Shown here: positions 7,720 to 17,055 of the stretch, in pieces | Numbering within the stretch: the stretch's first letter is position 1 | Layout of the letters: each line of letters starts with the position of its first letter | Source: Geobacillus zalihae NBRC 101842 | GTDB lineage: Bacteria; Bacillota; Bacilli; Bacillales; Anoxybacillaceae | Length of the DNA: 64,000 nucleotides | NCBI RefSeq assembly: GCF_001544135.1 | Contig: NZ_BCPV01000006.1 | Location: 34,598-98,597 of the forward strand | Reading direction: 5' to 3' | Made by a program: the position numbers and the translations under genes | Notes under the pieces: generated by a model | What the model was told of the DNA's origin: nothing | Database searches by the model: none | The model's input: the letters and a program-made list of their open reading frames with translations, nothing else

Positions 7720-9327
7720 CTATAATTCTTTGTACAAAAAATAGTCAAAATCCGCATAGTTGTTTTGCCCCGAACCGTCCCGACAATGCATGCCCACAAA
7801 CGCCCCGGTAAACGCAGCCCGGCTTTTGATATAGTCATCCGACAGTTTATATGATTCAAACGTGACAGGAAGATCAATCCAATTCATTCCATCGAAAGAA
7901 TAAGAGTATTTGTACGTTGTCGCTTGCACGGTTACCCGTAAATACACATACTCAACGTCATCAGGAACGACAATCTCCCGTCCCCGCAACGGTTGATCAA
8001 CCACGAGATGGTCGCATGTCATCAATTCAAGAATCCGTCCTTTTTCCTCATGCCATGTGATTTGAAGCGTCGTCCAGTTTTGCGTATTGTAATAGTTTAC
8101 TAGACCAGCCGATTGCTGAAAGGTTGTGGGGCGAAAGGACACTTTCGTCTCGGCAACAAAATGAAAGTGCTGCCATCGTCTGGCGACAAACGCCTGTGTA
8201 AACCGGGAAGTAAGCGACTCTCTTCCGTACAGCCGCAAATGTCCCGGACGAGCCTTTAAGGTAGCGATGTCTTCCCCTAAAGGAATTCGTAATGTTTGAA
8301 AATGGTGATTTAATGTATCACCATCAAAATCATCTTTTTCATCGTAATCTTTTTCCCACGGAACTTCCTCAACGTTCGGCCCGTCGATTTCTAACGAAGG
8401 CCCGTTTCCTCCGACCACATAGGGCCATCCATCTTTCCATTCAAGCCGCTGAATCGCTGTTTCACGTCCGAGCGGGCAATAGCCGCGGTGTTCCAGCAAC
8501 GGCTGTCCCTTCCTTGGCAGCGGCCGACCAGTTAAATGAACAAGAAACCATTCATCCGTATGAGTATGGACAATCGACGCATGGCCAGCCTTTTGCAGCG
8601 GATTGCGCGGGTAAGGCCAAGACGTAATCAGCGGATTGTCGGGATGCACCTCATACGGACCATAGAGAGCGCGCGAACGGGCAATCGTCGCCGCATGGTT
8701 GTATCGCGTTCCCCCTTCCGCCGTCAATAAATAATAATAACCATTGATTTTATACAAATGCGGCCCTTCTGTAATTCTTAAGTCCGTTCCTTTGAAAATA
8801 ATTTTCGGCTCACCAACCAATTTTTTCTGTTCCACACTGTATTCTTGAAGCACAATCCCGTAAAACGGATGATGGCCGACCCGATGATCCCAATACATGT
8901 TCACCAAGTATTTTTTTCCATCCTCATCGTGAAAGAGAGACGGATCAAATCCAGAGCTATTTAAATAAATCGGATCCGACCATTCACCATCGATCGTGTC
9001 GCACGTCACAAGATAGTTATGGCCATCTTTCCACTGTCCTTCAACGACTTTCACATCTGTATAAATAAGCCAGAATTTCCCATCGCTATACGACAAGTGC
9101 GGAGCCCAAATTCCTCCAGAATCCGGATTTCCTATCATATTCAATTGACTTAACCGGTTTAACGGGCGCGCTACTAAACGCCAATTTTTTAAATCTTTCG
9201 AATGGTAAATTCTCACCCCCGGGAACCATTCGAACGTCGAAACGGCAATGTAATAGTCGTCTCCCGCTCGGCAAATGGACGGGTCGGGATGAAATCCGGT
9301 TAAAATGGGGTTTTTGATTTTCAACAC
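7720..9327 (-). CDS. xynB3: Beta-xylosidase, glycoside hydrolase family 43
   Basis: Inverting intracellular beta-D-xylosidase that releases xylose from imported xylo-oligosaccharides. 535 residues, the same length as XynB3 of G. stearothermophilus T-6, to which it looks nearly identical. The five-bladed propeller domain carries the known catalytic set at the same numbering: Asp15 (base, in TGFHPDPS), Asp128 (pKa modulator, SSGFDPS) and Glu187 (acid, RITEGPH). The C-terminal ~200 residues form the beta-sandwich that closes the active site, ending [15 protein letters not shown]. No signal peptide. Start is GTG at 9327 (TTG at 9324 is possible) behind AGAGGGGAG. Downstream of the xynEFG importer and upstream of xylAB. 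Confidence 0.96.
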   Translation of the reverse strand: MLKIKNPILTGFHPDPSICRAGDDYYIAVSTFEWFPGVRIYHSKDLKNWRLVARPLNRLSQLNMIGNPDSGGIWAPHLSYSDGKFWLIYTDVKVVEGQWKDGHNYLVTCDTIDGEWSDPIYLNSSGFDPSLFHDEDGKKYLVNMYWDHRVGHHPFYGIVLQEYSVEQKKLVGEPKIIFKGTDLRITEGPHLYKINGYYYLLTAEGGTRYNHAATIARSRALYGPYEVHPDNPLITSWPYPRNPLQKAGHASIVHTHTDEWFLVHLTGRPLPRKGQPLLEHRGYCPLGRETAIQRLEWKDGWPYVVGGNGPSLEIDGPNVEEVPWEKDYDEKDDFDGDTLNHHFQTLRIPLGEDIATLKARPGHLRLYGRESLTSRFTQAFVARRWQHFHFVAETKVSFRPTTFQQSAGLVNYYNTQNWTTLQITWHEEKGRILELMTCDHLVVDQPLRGREIVVPDDVEYVYLRVTVQATTYKYSYSFDGMNWIDLPVTFESYKLSDDYIKSRAAFTGAFVGMHCRDGSGQNNYADFDYFLYKEL

Positions 9328-9658
9328 TTTCTCTCCCCTCTCTTTTCCTGCCTTTCTGCTTTCAATGAGAGAACCTGGTACCGCTTTCCGCTTGTGAACA
9401 TCACATGTCTAGCAACAGCCATTTTCAGCCTAAACGAAGAATCGACGTTTTGGCGAATCCCGCTGTTCAGCGAACTAGCGCTGTGTTCCGCGGCCTTCTA
9501 GGAAACCGGTGATTTAAGGGAAAATACGGCTGTCCAGCATGGTTTCCGAAATGGAAAAACCTTGTTACACCATCCATTTATTCCTTTTGATTTCCAACAA
9601 GTCGAGCGAATCTGTTGTTTTTCATCTCCCTTCTAGCCGAAACATTGACTGATTAGAT
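9328..9658 (-). other. Gap between xynG and xynB3
   Basis: 330 bases without a credible gene. No clear intrinsic terminator follows xynG. A cre-like sequence with two mismatches to the CcpA consensus (TGGTACCGCTTTCCG on the plus strand, 9376-9390) lies ~50 bases before the xynB3 start and may repress xynB3 on good carbon sources. A convincing sigma-A promoter or XylR dyad was not found here. Confidence 0.3.
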
Positions 9659-10588
9659 TTATTCCCCCTTCACTCCTCCCAGTGTCAATCCTTTAATAAA
9701 GTATTTTTGTAAAAACGGATAGACAAGGATGATCGGAACACTGGCGATAATGGTCATTGTGGCCCGAATGGACGATGGAGTGACAGTATTAGCATCCGCA
9801 TGAGCATTCGCAAATGCATCAGCCGCTGTTTTTCCAGACATCGTTGCATTCGTGTTTTGCAAAATCTTCATTAATTCATATTGCAAGGTGCTTAAATTGG
9901 GGTTGGAAGAATTATAGAGAAAAACATCGAACCAAGAGTTCCATTGATACACGGCCACAAACAAGGAAACTGTAGCCAACACAGGCAAGGAAAGGGGCAA
10001 TACAATCTGAAGAAATATCCGAAATTCCCCTGCTCCGTCAATCCGTGCCGATTCGATCAGACTGTTCGGCAGACCTTCAATAAACGAACGAATCACAATC
10101 AAATTAAAGACCCCAATGATGCCTGGGATAATATATACCCAAAACGTTCCAATTAAGTGGAGATCCCTCATCAGCAAATAGGTAGGAATTAACCCCCCAT
10201 TAAAATACATGGTCAAGATAAAAGCAATCGTGACAAACTTACGAAAAACAAATTCCGGCCGGCTGATGACATAAGCCACCATCGCTGTACAGAAAACAGA
10301 AATGGCGGTGCCTAAGACGGTTCTTAAAACCGAAATGAGTAACGCATTAAGCAGCGTATTTTCCTTTAACACATATTCGTAGTTGTAAAGTGTAAACTCC
10401 CGAGGCCAAAGATAAATCCCCCCACGAATCGCGTCATTGGCATCGTTTAAAGAAATGGCCAACGTATTCAACATCGGATAAAGCATAACGACACAAAGAA
10501 CGAGCATCAAGCTATAGTTGCAAACATCAAAAACCATATCTCCCCATGACGTATAACGCATCCTCCATCTTTTCACTATCTGCTTCAA
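9659..10588 (-). CDS. xynG: Xylo-oligosaccharide ABC transporter permease (LplC/MalG type)
   Basis: 309 residues with six membrane segments and the MalG-type ABC permease EAA loop: IESARIDGAGEFRIFLQIVLPLSLPVLATV. Together with XynF it should form the membrane channel of the importer fed by the lipoprotein XynE. The C-terminus KYFIKGLTLGGVKG is typical of the LplC/YtcP branch. It starts 30 bases after xynF; a TTG at 10588 behind AAAGGAGA is the listed start, but the GTG at 10576 or ATG at 10561 are alternatives. No ATPase gene is nearby, so a shared MsmX/MsmK-like ATPase elsewhere is expected. Confidence 0.88.
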   Translation of the reverse strand: MKQIVKRWRMRYTSWGDMVFDVCNYSLMLVLCVVMLYPMLNTLAISLNDANDAIRGGIYLWPREFTLYNYEYVLKENTLLNALLISVLRTVLGTAISVFCTAMVAYVISRPEFVFRKFVTIAFILTMYFNGGLIPTYLLMRDLHLIGTFWVYIIPGIIGVFNLIVIRSFIEGLPNSLIESARIDGAGEFRIFLQIVLPLSLPVLATVSLFVAVYQWNSWFDVFLYNSSNPNLSTLQYELMKILQNTNATMSGKTAADAFANAHADANTVTPSSIRATMTIIASVPIILVYPFLQKYFIKGLTLGGVKGE

Positions 10589-10617
10589 TCTCCTTTCCCC
10601 CTAACGAAATCGTCTTC

Positions 10618-11598
10618 TTAAAACAATCTAGCCTGCCCCAAACGTTTAGCAATATAATTTGCGCTAAACAGAAAGATAAAACTGACAACGGTTTTAAAAA
10701 TCCCAGCAGCGGTAGCTAAAGCAAAATTCCCCATGGCGATGCCATACTTCAGCACAAAAATGTCAAGGTTTTCCGAATAATCGAGGTTCATCGGATTCCC
10801 TAACAAATATTGGGGTTCAAACCCGGTCTCCAAAATATTCCCTAAATTCATAATCAACAAAATGACAATCGTAGGCTTTAAAGAAGGAAGTGTAATATAA
10901 AAAATGCGTTGCAAGCGAGAAGCTCCGTCGATTTCCGCCGCCTCATACTGTTCTGGATCAATCATGGCGATCGCCGCTAAATAAATAATGGTGTTCCACC
11001 CTAGGTTTTTCCACACTTCTGAGGCGCCAATGATTCCCCAGAAATACTCTCCAACCCCTAGCCATAAAATCGGTTCGTCAATAACATGCAATTTTTGCAA
11101 AACAATGTTGACAATGCCATTTTCTAATGACAAAGCGTAGGAAATGATGCTCGCCGCAACGACCCACGATAAAAAGTGCGGCATATAGCTAATCGTTTGA
11201 ACAATTCGCTTAAATTTTCCATTGCGCAACTCATTTAATAAAATCGCTAACGTAATAGCCGTCACAAATCCGAGAACGAGGTTGATGATGCTCATCGCTA
11301 ACGTATTCCGCAACACTCGAAAAAAGGCCTCATCTTGAAAAAGAAAACGAAAGTGCTTCCATCCGACCCATTCTTGTTCACTGAACGGCAAGCCGGGGCG
11401 ATAATCTTGGAAAGCGATGGTCCACCCCCACAGCGGCAAATATTTAAAAATAAATAACCAAATCAAAAACGGAAAGCTCATCAAAATCAATGTTTTTTGC
11501 TGCACTATTTTTTTCCAGATGTTTTTCCGTTTAGATAAGTGGGATTCCACTGCAGCGGGAGCCGGTGTGATAGTTTTTATATGCTTTTCAATCTCCAC
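10618..11598 (-). CDS. xynF: Xylo-oligosaccharide ABC transporter permease (LplB/MalF type)
   Basis: 326 residues, six predicted membrane segments. The first (MSFPFLIWLFIFKYLPLWGW) is followed by the LplB-family stretch IAFQDYRPGLPF, and the cytoplasmic EAA loop reads YEAAEIDGASRLQRIFYITLPSLKPT. It pairs with XynG. GTG start at 11598 preceded by GGGAGGAAGG. It is separated from the binding-protein gene xynE by 237 bases containing a terminator-like hairpin, which would lower permease expression relative to the lipoprotein. Assignment as xynF rests on family plus order identical to the T-6 xynDCEFG locus. Confidence 0.9.
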   Translation of the reverse strand: MEIEKHIKTITPAPAAVESHLSKRKNIWKKIVQQKTLILMSFPFLIWLFIFKYLPLWGWTIAFQDYRPGLPFSEQEWVGWKHFRFLFQDEAFFRVLRNTLAMSIINLVLGFVTAITLAILLNELRNGKFKRIVQTISYMPHFLSWVVAASIISYALSLENGIVNIVLQKLHVIDEPILWLGVGEYFWGIIGASEVWKNLGWNTIIYLAAIAMIDPEQYEAAEIDGASRLQRIFYITLPSLKPTIVILLIMNLGNILETGFEPQYLLGNPMNLDYSENLDIFVLKYGIAMGNFALATAAGIFKTVVSFIFLFSANYIAKRLGQARLF

Positions 11599-11771
11599 TT
11601 TTCCTTCCTCCCTCTAGAAATGTTGATGTATCAAGGCTTTGCGGCCTCTCAGGGGTGTCCAAAAAATATTTTTCGACAAAATCCCTTACATCCTTTTTCA
11701 GTTTTGTGGATATCTTACAGACCTAGGGTGCGCTTCGCGGTCACGGATGGGTATATTTTCCTCCTTTTTCA

Positions 11772-11815
11772 GAAAAGAAGGGCACGGCCAACTATATATT
11801 CACAGCCGACCGGCC
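11772..11815 (-). terminator. Attenuator-like hairpin between xynE and xynF
   Basis: On the minus strand GGGC-CGGTCGGCT (around 11803-11815) pairs, with some G-U pairs and one bulge, with AGTTGGCCGTGCCC (11780-11793). A T-rich TTCTTTT tail follows. It lies directly after the xynE stop and would stop part of the transcripts before the permease genes, or protect the xynE mRNA 3' end. Confidence 0.65.
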
Positions 11816-11835
11816 CAGACGGATCCACTTTTCTC

Positions 11836-13509
11836 TCATTTCTTACTTTGTTCAACTTTCATTTTTACATATTTTGTGATTTCATCTTCAAATGCTTTAA
11901 TATCCAATTTATTGTATTCCTTCACATATTCCTTCCAGTTTTTCTCGAACTTGCTTGGCGGATCAAGCACCAATTTTGGGAAATACTTTCTCTGTAAATC
12001 TTGTTTCTTTTGCTGATAAATTTGAGCCGGAGAACCTTGTTTGATGGGCGCACTCCACGCCGGATACCAAGGCCGCTCATCCGGTTTGGCAAATAAATCA
12101 GAAAATACTTTTGCCCCATAGGCCGCTAAGATTTTCTTATCCCCTTCTGTATAGCTAGCTTGGGCAACTTCCGGCTGCCGGCGCGGCTCCCACGCATTTC
12201 CATCCGAGAACACCCCGTTGCCGCGCGGCCAATACCACTCAAAATACGAGAAGCCAAACTGTTCACGGAACTGTTCATCGGACGTCTTCTTGATTTGTTC
12301 TGGTGTTCGATAGAAACGCCCTTTCTCATCCACTTCATACGTTTCCCCTTTGATTCCCCATGTCATCAGCTTCTGATTTTCTTCTTTCGCCATATTATCG
12401 AAATATTTGATGATGCGAACAGGATCTTTGGCGCTGACTGTAATCCCGATACCGCGATTCGATGCGAAAGACGGCGGATCAATATATTGATCCTTGATAT
12501 TTTTGTCAAAAACGATTGGCAACGGCATGTAACGCAAGTCATCATTTCCTGCCTGCAGCAATGAGTTCAGTGCTTGGTTGACTTGCCATCCGTAATCAAA
12601 AAATCCTAACACACGACCAGAGGCAATTTTTGCCAAATATTCATCATAATTTGAAACAAACGCTTCCTTATCGAACAACCCAGCCGCATTGATCTCATTG
12701 AGCTTTTTCAGCCACCGTTTCGTATATTCCCCATTTCCATATACCTTAGCCTCATGCGTTTTCATGTCGACAATAACTTCACCGTCATTCGGATATCCAG
12801 CCAAATGAGCAGGAGGGTTAGAAATGACGAAAAACCGCCAGTCATAAGTTAAAGCAGTAAAGCCAATCGTTGGTTTCCCATCTGTTTCCGGATGCTTCTC
12901 CTTATACTTGGCAATCAAGTCAAAGTATTCGTCCAATGTTTTAATCTTCGGATAGCCAAATTCTTTAAGCACCCGGCGTTGAATCCAAAACGCTCCTTGA
13001 TCAATGTCAGGATTCGGAATATATCCGTGATTAACTCCAAACGGCAGGAAATAAATCTTGCCGTCTTCAGCCTTTAATTGTTCCAAATAAGGACCATATA
13101 ATTTCTTTAAGTTAGGAGCGTACTTATCAATCAGATCGTTCAAAGGAATAAATGCCTTAGCATCGAGAACCTTGTCGATTGCAGTATCCGGAACCAATAC
13201 GTCAGGATATTGCCCGCTGGCAATCATAGTACCAATTTTCGTGTTAATATCCCCCACCAAAAATTCCATTTTGACGTTAACCCCAGTTTGCTCTTCAAAT
13301 ATTTTCCCGATTTTAGTTTGATTGGCTTCGATGTTCTTCTTTGATGTTCCAGCGTTAAAATACGTGAAAGTAAATGGCTTCTTATCATCAGCTGATGAGG
13401 GATTTCCCTTATTGTCCACACTTGCGCTTTCTTTACAGCCCACTAATGCTACGATCATCATTAGGCAAAGAAAGACGATTCCCCACGTTTTTTTTCGCGC
13501 TGTTTTCAC
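11836..13509 (-). CDS. xynE: Xylo-oligosaccharide-binding lipoprotein
   Basis: 557 residues from a GTG at 13509, chosen because AAAGGGGGGAGAGG stands just before it. The N-terminus KTARKKTWGIVFLCLMMIVA ends in a lipobox LVG|C, so the protein is anchored outside the membrane. The remainder is a family 1 (large, ~500 residue) extracellular solute-binding fold related to LplA/YtcQ: FTYFNAGTSKKNIEANQTKIGKIFEE near the start and many aromatic residues for sugar stacking. It should capture xylo-oligosaccharides made by XynA and hand them to XynF/XynG. First gene of xynEFG, with its own promoter and a perfect cre site, following the terminator of xynDC. Confidence 0.9.
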   Translation of the reverse strand: MKTARKKTWGIVFLCLMMIVALVGCKESASVDNKGNPSSADDKKPFTFTYFNAGTSKKNIEANQTKIGKIFEEQTGVNVKMEFLVGDINTKIGTMIASGQYPDVLVPDTAIDKVLDAKAFIPLNDLIDKYAPNLKKLYGPYLEQLKAEDGKIYFLPFGVNHGYIPNPDIDQGAFWIQRRVLKEFGYPKIKTLDEYFDLIAKYKEKHPETDGKPTIGFTALTYDWRFFVISNPPAHLAGYPNDGEVIVDMKTHEAKVYGNGEYTKRWLKKLNEINAAGLFDKEAFVSNYDEYLAKIASGRVLGFFDYGWQVNQALNSLLQAGNDDLRYMPLPIVFDKNIKDQYIDPPSFASNRGIGITVSAKDPVRIIKYFDNMAKEENQKLMTWGIKGETYEVDEKGRFYRTPEQIKKTSDEQFREQFGFSYFEWYWPRGNGVFSDGNAWEPRRQPEVAQASYTEGDKKILAAYGAKVFSDLFAKPDERPWYPAWSAPIKQGSPAQIYQQKKQDLQRKYFPKLVLDPPSKFEKNWKEYVKEYNKLDIKAFEDEITKYVKMKVEQSKK

Positions 13510-13565
13510 TCCTCTCCCCCCTTTAATCATCAGTTGTCCATTGCCCATTATCTCGCCCCCTTTCT

Positions 13566-13607
13566 TGTAATCGCTTCCATTGTAACATCGCTTTTCTTTT
13601 TTCTTAA
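13566..13607 (-). promoter_or_regulatory. xynE promoter with CcpA cre site
   Basis: Minus-strand -35 TTAAGA (13602-13607) and -10 TACAAT (13579-13584) are 17 bases apart. A perfect match to the consensus WTGNAANCGNWNNCW, ATGGAAGCGATTACA, occupies 13566-13580 directly at the start site, ideal for CcpA repression. Upstream (13608-13645) repeated TTAAG/TTAAC units could be where the response regulator XynC binds; that part is inference. Confidence 0.7.
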
Positions 13608-13684
13608 CCTAACAAACTTAAGGCGATATTTAAAAAAGTTAAGATATGGAACGATGGCGGTAGCAATCAACAAGTTCCGATGAA

Positions 13685-13719
13685 CAAAAAGGTGTCTCGT
13701 TTTGTTTTCGAGATACCTA
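13685..13719 (-). terminator. Terminator of the xynC-xynD transcript
   Basis: AGGTATCTCG and CGAGACACCT arms with an A-rich loop, then a T-run on the minus strand (A-run 13685-13690). It overlaps the xynD stop codon and separates xynDC from xynE. Confidence 0.8.
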
Positions 13720-15402
13720 CTTCACATCATGGATTGGGAGAGAGAGAAACACAACGAATCCACGGTTATTGTACATTTGGAACGTAAAATGCTCACCGTA
13801 ATACATTTTAAGGCGATAGTAGACGTTTCTAACACCTACGTGCTCAGTAATCCCCTCCTCTTCATTGAGAGAACGCCAGAGTTGCAGCAATTGCTGCTCA
13901 TTCATGCCCGGGCCGTTATCGCGAATCGTAAACGTCAACCACGGTCCTTCTGCACGCACTTGTATATCAATGTTTCCTTTTCCTGCTTTGGACTCCACCC
14001 CATGTTTACATGCATTTTCAACAAACGGGAGGATGATCATATTCGGAATCGTATGTTCTAAGACAGACTCATCGATATCGATCCTATACTGAAGCTTATC
14101 CCCAAATCGATAGCGCTGGATGGAAAGCAGCCGGGAAACAATATCCATTTCCTCCCGCACTTTGACCCAGTCACTTCCCCATGAAATGGATTTCCGCAAA
14201 ATTCTTGCCATATGTTCGATCATTTCAGCAGTTTCATCTTCATGTTTCATGAGGCTTCTCATTCGAATCGTTTCGAGCACATTGAAAAGGAAGTGAGGAT
14301 TCATTTGACTTTGCAAGGCATTTAATTGAGCCTGCTTTTTTTGCAGTTCCATTTCTTTCTTTTGGATGTTAGCCATATAAACATCTTGAATGAGCCGCTT
14401 GATCGTTAATGACATACGGTTAAACGCCTTAGCCAATTGCCCGATTTCATCATCATAAAGTTCCGAATGGATCGTTTCAAATTTCCCCCTCTCCACCTTT
14501 TTCATGTAACTCAAAATATTGACGATTCTTGCGTGCAATGGTTTAGAGACAAGAAAAAGAATGATGGTAGGAACAACGAAATTCACAAAAGCGATCGAAA
14601 AGATAAAAGCCATGAAATAACGAGTGTTGTTCACCAGTTTTTCCTCGGAAACGACGCCAACAATGCTCCAGCCATGGAGGTAATGAGCCGTTTTATAACG
14701 GTGGGATATAACTATGCGTCCCTTCTCGGTCCGGGCAGGTGGCTTCCCCTTATTATGAACGTTGTTTTGCACACGAGTCGAATATTGAATGTTTCCTTGA
14801 CGATCAACAACATAAATCTCTCCAGGAAATGCCCTAGTGCGAAGCAGATGATCGATAGCCATCGGTTCTAATTCAATTCGAACCATCCTGTTTGTCTTAT
14901 TATAAAAGGAGAAATAATCCAACTTTCGGACAATACTAAGCGAACGCTCGGTGCGAACTAGGACAGGAAATGAACGTATGTCCCTGTACCATCCGGCTTG
15001 TTGGAGCTGAGGAGTAATGGGCTGAACGGAACCAGAAAAGATAACAGTCGAATTGTCGGTAAAAAAAACGATGGAACGAATGAAAGGATGCATATAACGA
15101 TACTTGTTAAATTCAGGAAATACATCATGATAATGCTGGACGTACTCCGCATCCGAAGTATACTGTCGATCAAGCATTTCGTTAATTCGGCTGTCCGTAT
15201 ATAACAAAGAGGAAATGCCAACAACTTGATCGATTCCTTGCTCAAAATCTTTTGCCAATTGTTCTATTACTAATGAGGCATCGTGCAGTTTCTGTGTTCT
15301 TACTTGATTCGTCACCACATAATAAAACAATCCGTTCGTGACGGTAGTGGGAATCAACACAGCAAACAAATAAAGAAAAGTCAGTTTATTTTTTAGCCTC
15401 AT
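13717..15402 (-). CDS. xynD: Sensor histidine kinase of the xylo-oligosaccharide transporter
   Basis: 561 residues from the ATG at 15402 (MRLKNKLTFLYLFAVL). The longer frame to 15522 would overlap xynC heavily and lacks a ribosome site. Layout: membrane segment ~5-30, extracellular sensor ~30-265, second membrane segment ~270-295, HAMP ~300-350, a coiled stretch KKEMELQKKQAQLNALQSQ, then the YesM-type phosphoacceptor MNPHFLFNVLETIRM, N-box VENACKHGV and G-box DNGPGMN. It should sense extracellular xylo-oligosaccharides and phosphorylate XynC, which in T-6 activates xynEFG. Translation is probably coupled to xynC, whose stop is 26 bases upstream. Confidence 0.93.
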   Translation of the reverse strand: MRLKNKLTFLYLFAVLIPTTVTNGLFYYVVTNQVRTQKLHDASLVIEQLAKDFEQGIDQVVGISSLLYTDSRINEMLDRQYTSDAEYVQHYHDVFPEFNKYRYMHPFIRSIVFFTDNSTVIFSGSVQPITPQLQQAGWYRDIRSFPVLVRTERSLSIVRKLDYFSFYNKTNRMVRIELEPMAIDHLLRTRAFPGEIYVVDRQGNIQYSTRVQNNVHNKGKPPARTEKGRIVISHRYKTAHYLHGWSIVGVVSEEKLVNNTRYFMAFIFSIAFVNFVVPTIILFLVSKPLHARIVNILSYMKKVERGKFETIHSELYDDEIGQLAKAFNRMSLTIKRLIQDVYMANIQKKEMELQKKQAQLNALQSQMNPHFLFNVLETIRMRSLMKHEDETAEMIEHMARILRKSISWGSDWVKVREEMDIVSRLLSIQRYRFGDKLQYRIDIDESVLEHTIPNMIILPFVENACKHGVESKAGKGNIDIQVRAEGPWLTFTIRDNGPGMNEQQLLQLWRSLNEEEGITEHVGVRNVYYRLKMYYGEHFTFQMYNNRGFVVFLSLPIHDVK

Positions 15403-15427
15403 ATGATGGAATGACTCAAGCCATTTT

Positions 15428-16972
15428 CTATAATATGGAATGTGTTGACTTCTTTCGGTATTCCGAAGGTGTAAGCCCTTCCATTTTTTCGAATTGTGTA
15501 ACAAAGTAATCCACGCTCCCAAATCCTACTTTCTCCGCCACTTCATAGATGCGCAAATTCGTCGTCCGCAGAAGCTTCTTTGCCTGCCCAATGCGCAGCT
15601 GCAACAAAAACTCTTTAAAATAGAAACCATATGTTTTTTTGAACAGTTGACCTAAATAAACGGGGTTCATATAAAATTGTTTAGCAATGCTTTTTAGGCT
15701 GATATTTTCCGTATAATGCTCCTCAATATATCTCTTTATTTTATGAATTTCACATAGTGAAAGCGGCTTCCTTTGTTCTTCCACTACCCAGCAACATTCC
15801 ACCGCAAAATCCATCACCCTTTTCCTCAATTCTTCCAAACGGAAAGGATAGTCTTGACATTCTAGCACTCGGGGCAAAGTCGTCAGTTGTTCCTCACACG
15901 CTCCTGCTCGTTTGACGAGCTGAAGCGCTTTCTGTACGAAATAAAGAATAAACGTCTGCACAGCCTCAGCGGACAAGCGGCGAACACGAAACTGGACGAA
16001 CAGATCTTTTATGGCGGTCATCAGCTGCTCCAGCCGCGCCTCTTCTATATACTCCACCAATGTTTGGCATTGTCCATCATCAACGCTGGGATAAGAAAGC
16101 GTGATTTCTTTTACCTGTTCATAAAAAACGATTCTCTCGTCGTTGACGTATTTATAACGCAACGCTTCACCTGCTTCCCGAATCCGTTCTTGAAGACAAT
16201 CAGCAGGCGACGAAAAAGCGCTAACATAAATCGTCACATCAAGAGGTACGTTCACGAGTTGCTCAGAGAACCGGTATAGATTATGACGTATCTCCTCTTC
16301 GCCCTCCCCAATAAATAACAGCCCATATCGCTGCCTTCCGTGCTCATAGATTGGGAAATGAATCGGCTGTTTGACAACGCGATGATAAATCTCCTTAATT
16401 TTAGTTTTGTAGGCGGCATCGGCAGCTAGATGAACCATATCGGCCTTGCTGTTGATCTCGATGATCGCATAACCCGAAAGTATAGATGAAGAGACTCCCC
16501 AATCTCCCATTTCCCTGAGACTTGTCCCCTTTTTTCCTGTCACCCATTCATAAAACAAAAACTCAGCTTGCTGCTTCTTTCTCGTTTCCTTCTCCTGATT
16601 CAATACTTCCGCTATTCTTGATAACGACTGTTCAAACTCTCTTTTATCAATCGGTTTTAATAAAAAGTCGCAAACCCCATATTTAATCGATTGCTGCGCG
16701 TAGAAAAAGTCATTGTATCCGCTGACTACAATAAACTTCGTTCCTGTTTGTCCGCTTCGGGATACCCTCTGAATCAATTCAAGCCCATCAATTCCTGGCA
16801 TCCGAATATCCGTCACGATAAGGTCGGGACGCAACCTGGCTACCTCACGGAGCGCCTGCTCTCCATTATCCGCCTCCCCACAAATTCGATATCCGCATCC
16901 TTCCCAATCAATCAACGTTTTCATGCCTTCCCGCACAAACATTTCATCATCGACTAACATGACTTTATGCAT
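15428..16972 (-). CDS. xynC: Response regulator with AraC-type DNA-binding domain
   Basis: 514 residues, YesN family. Receiver domain at ~1-120: VMLVDDEMFVREG with the acidic pair, phosphorylation Asp in DLIVTDIRMPGIDGLELI (~residue 55), and Lys in FLLKPIDKREF. A long linker of ~280 residues follows. The C-terminal ~100 residues hold two helix-turn-helix units, ISLKSIAKQFYMNPVYLGQLFKK and RIYEVAEKVGFGSVDYFVTQFEK. Partner of XynD; expected to activate the xynE promoter. ATG start behind AAAGGGGGGAT. It follows axe2 by 83 bases and probably shares the operon that starts at the XylR-type operator at 18579-18599. Confidence 0.93.
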   Translation of the reverse strand: MHKVMLVDDEMFVREGMKTLIDWEGCGYRICGEADNGEQALREVARLRPDLIVTDIRMPGIDGLELIQRVSRSGQTGTKFIVVSGYNDFFYAQQSIKYGVCDFLLKPIDKREFEQSLSRIAEVLNQEKETRKKQQAEFLFYEWVTGKKGTSLREMGDWGVSSSILSGYAIIEINSKADMVHLAADAAYKTKIKEIYHRVVKQPIHFPIYEHGRQRYGLLFIGEGEEEIRHNLYRFSEQLVNVPLDVTIYVSAFSSPADCLQERIREAGEALRYKYVNDERIVFYEQVKEITLSYPSVDDGQCQTLVEYIEEARLEQLMTAIKDLFVQFRVRRLSAEAVQTFILYFVQKALQLVKRAGACEEQLTTLPRVLECQDYPFRLEELRKRVMDFAVECCWVVEEQRKPLSLCEIHKIKRYIEEHYTENISLKSIAKQFYMNPVYLGQLFKKTYGFYFKEFLLQLRIGQAKKLLRTTNLRIYEVAEKVGFGSVDYFVTQFEKMEGLTPSEYRKKSTHSIL

Positions 16973-17055
16973 CCCGATCCCCCCTTTTTCCTTCCAAACG
17001 ATAGTCCTTGCTTTTTTAGAAACATGTCTGTTCCTTCAAGCAGCTGGGTGTTATT

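Noticed and set aside
15403..15522. N-terminal extension of XynD
   Set aside because: It would overlap xynC by ~95 bases and lacks a ribosome site; the membrane segment starts right after the ATG at 15402.
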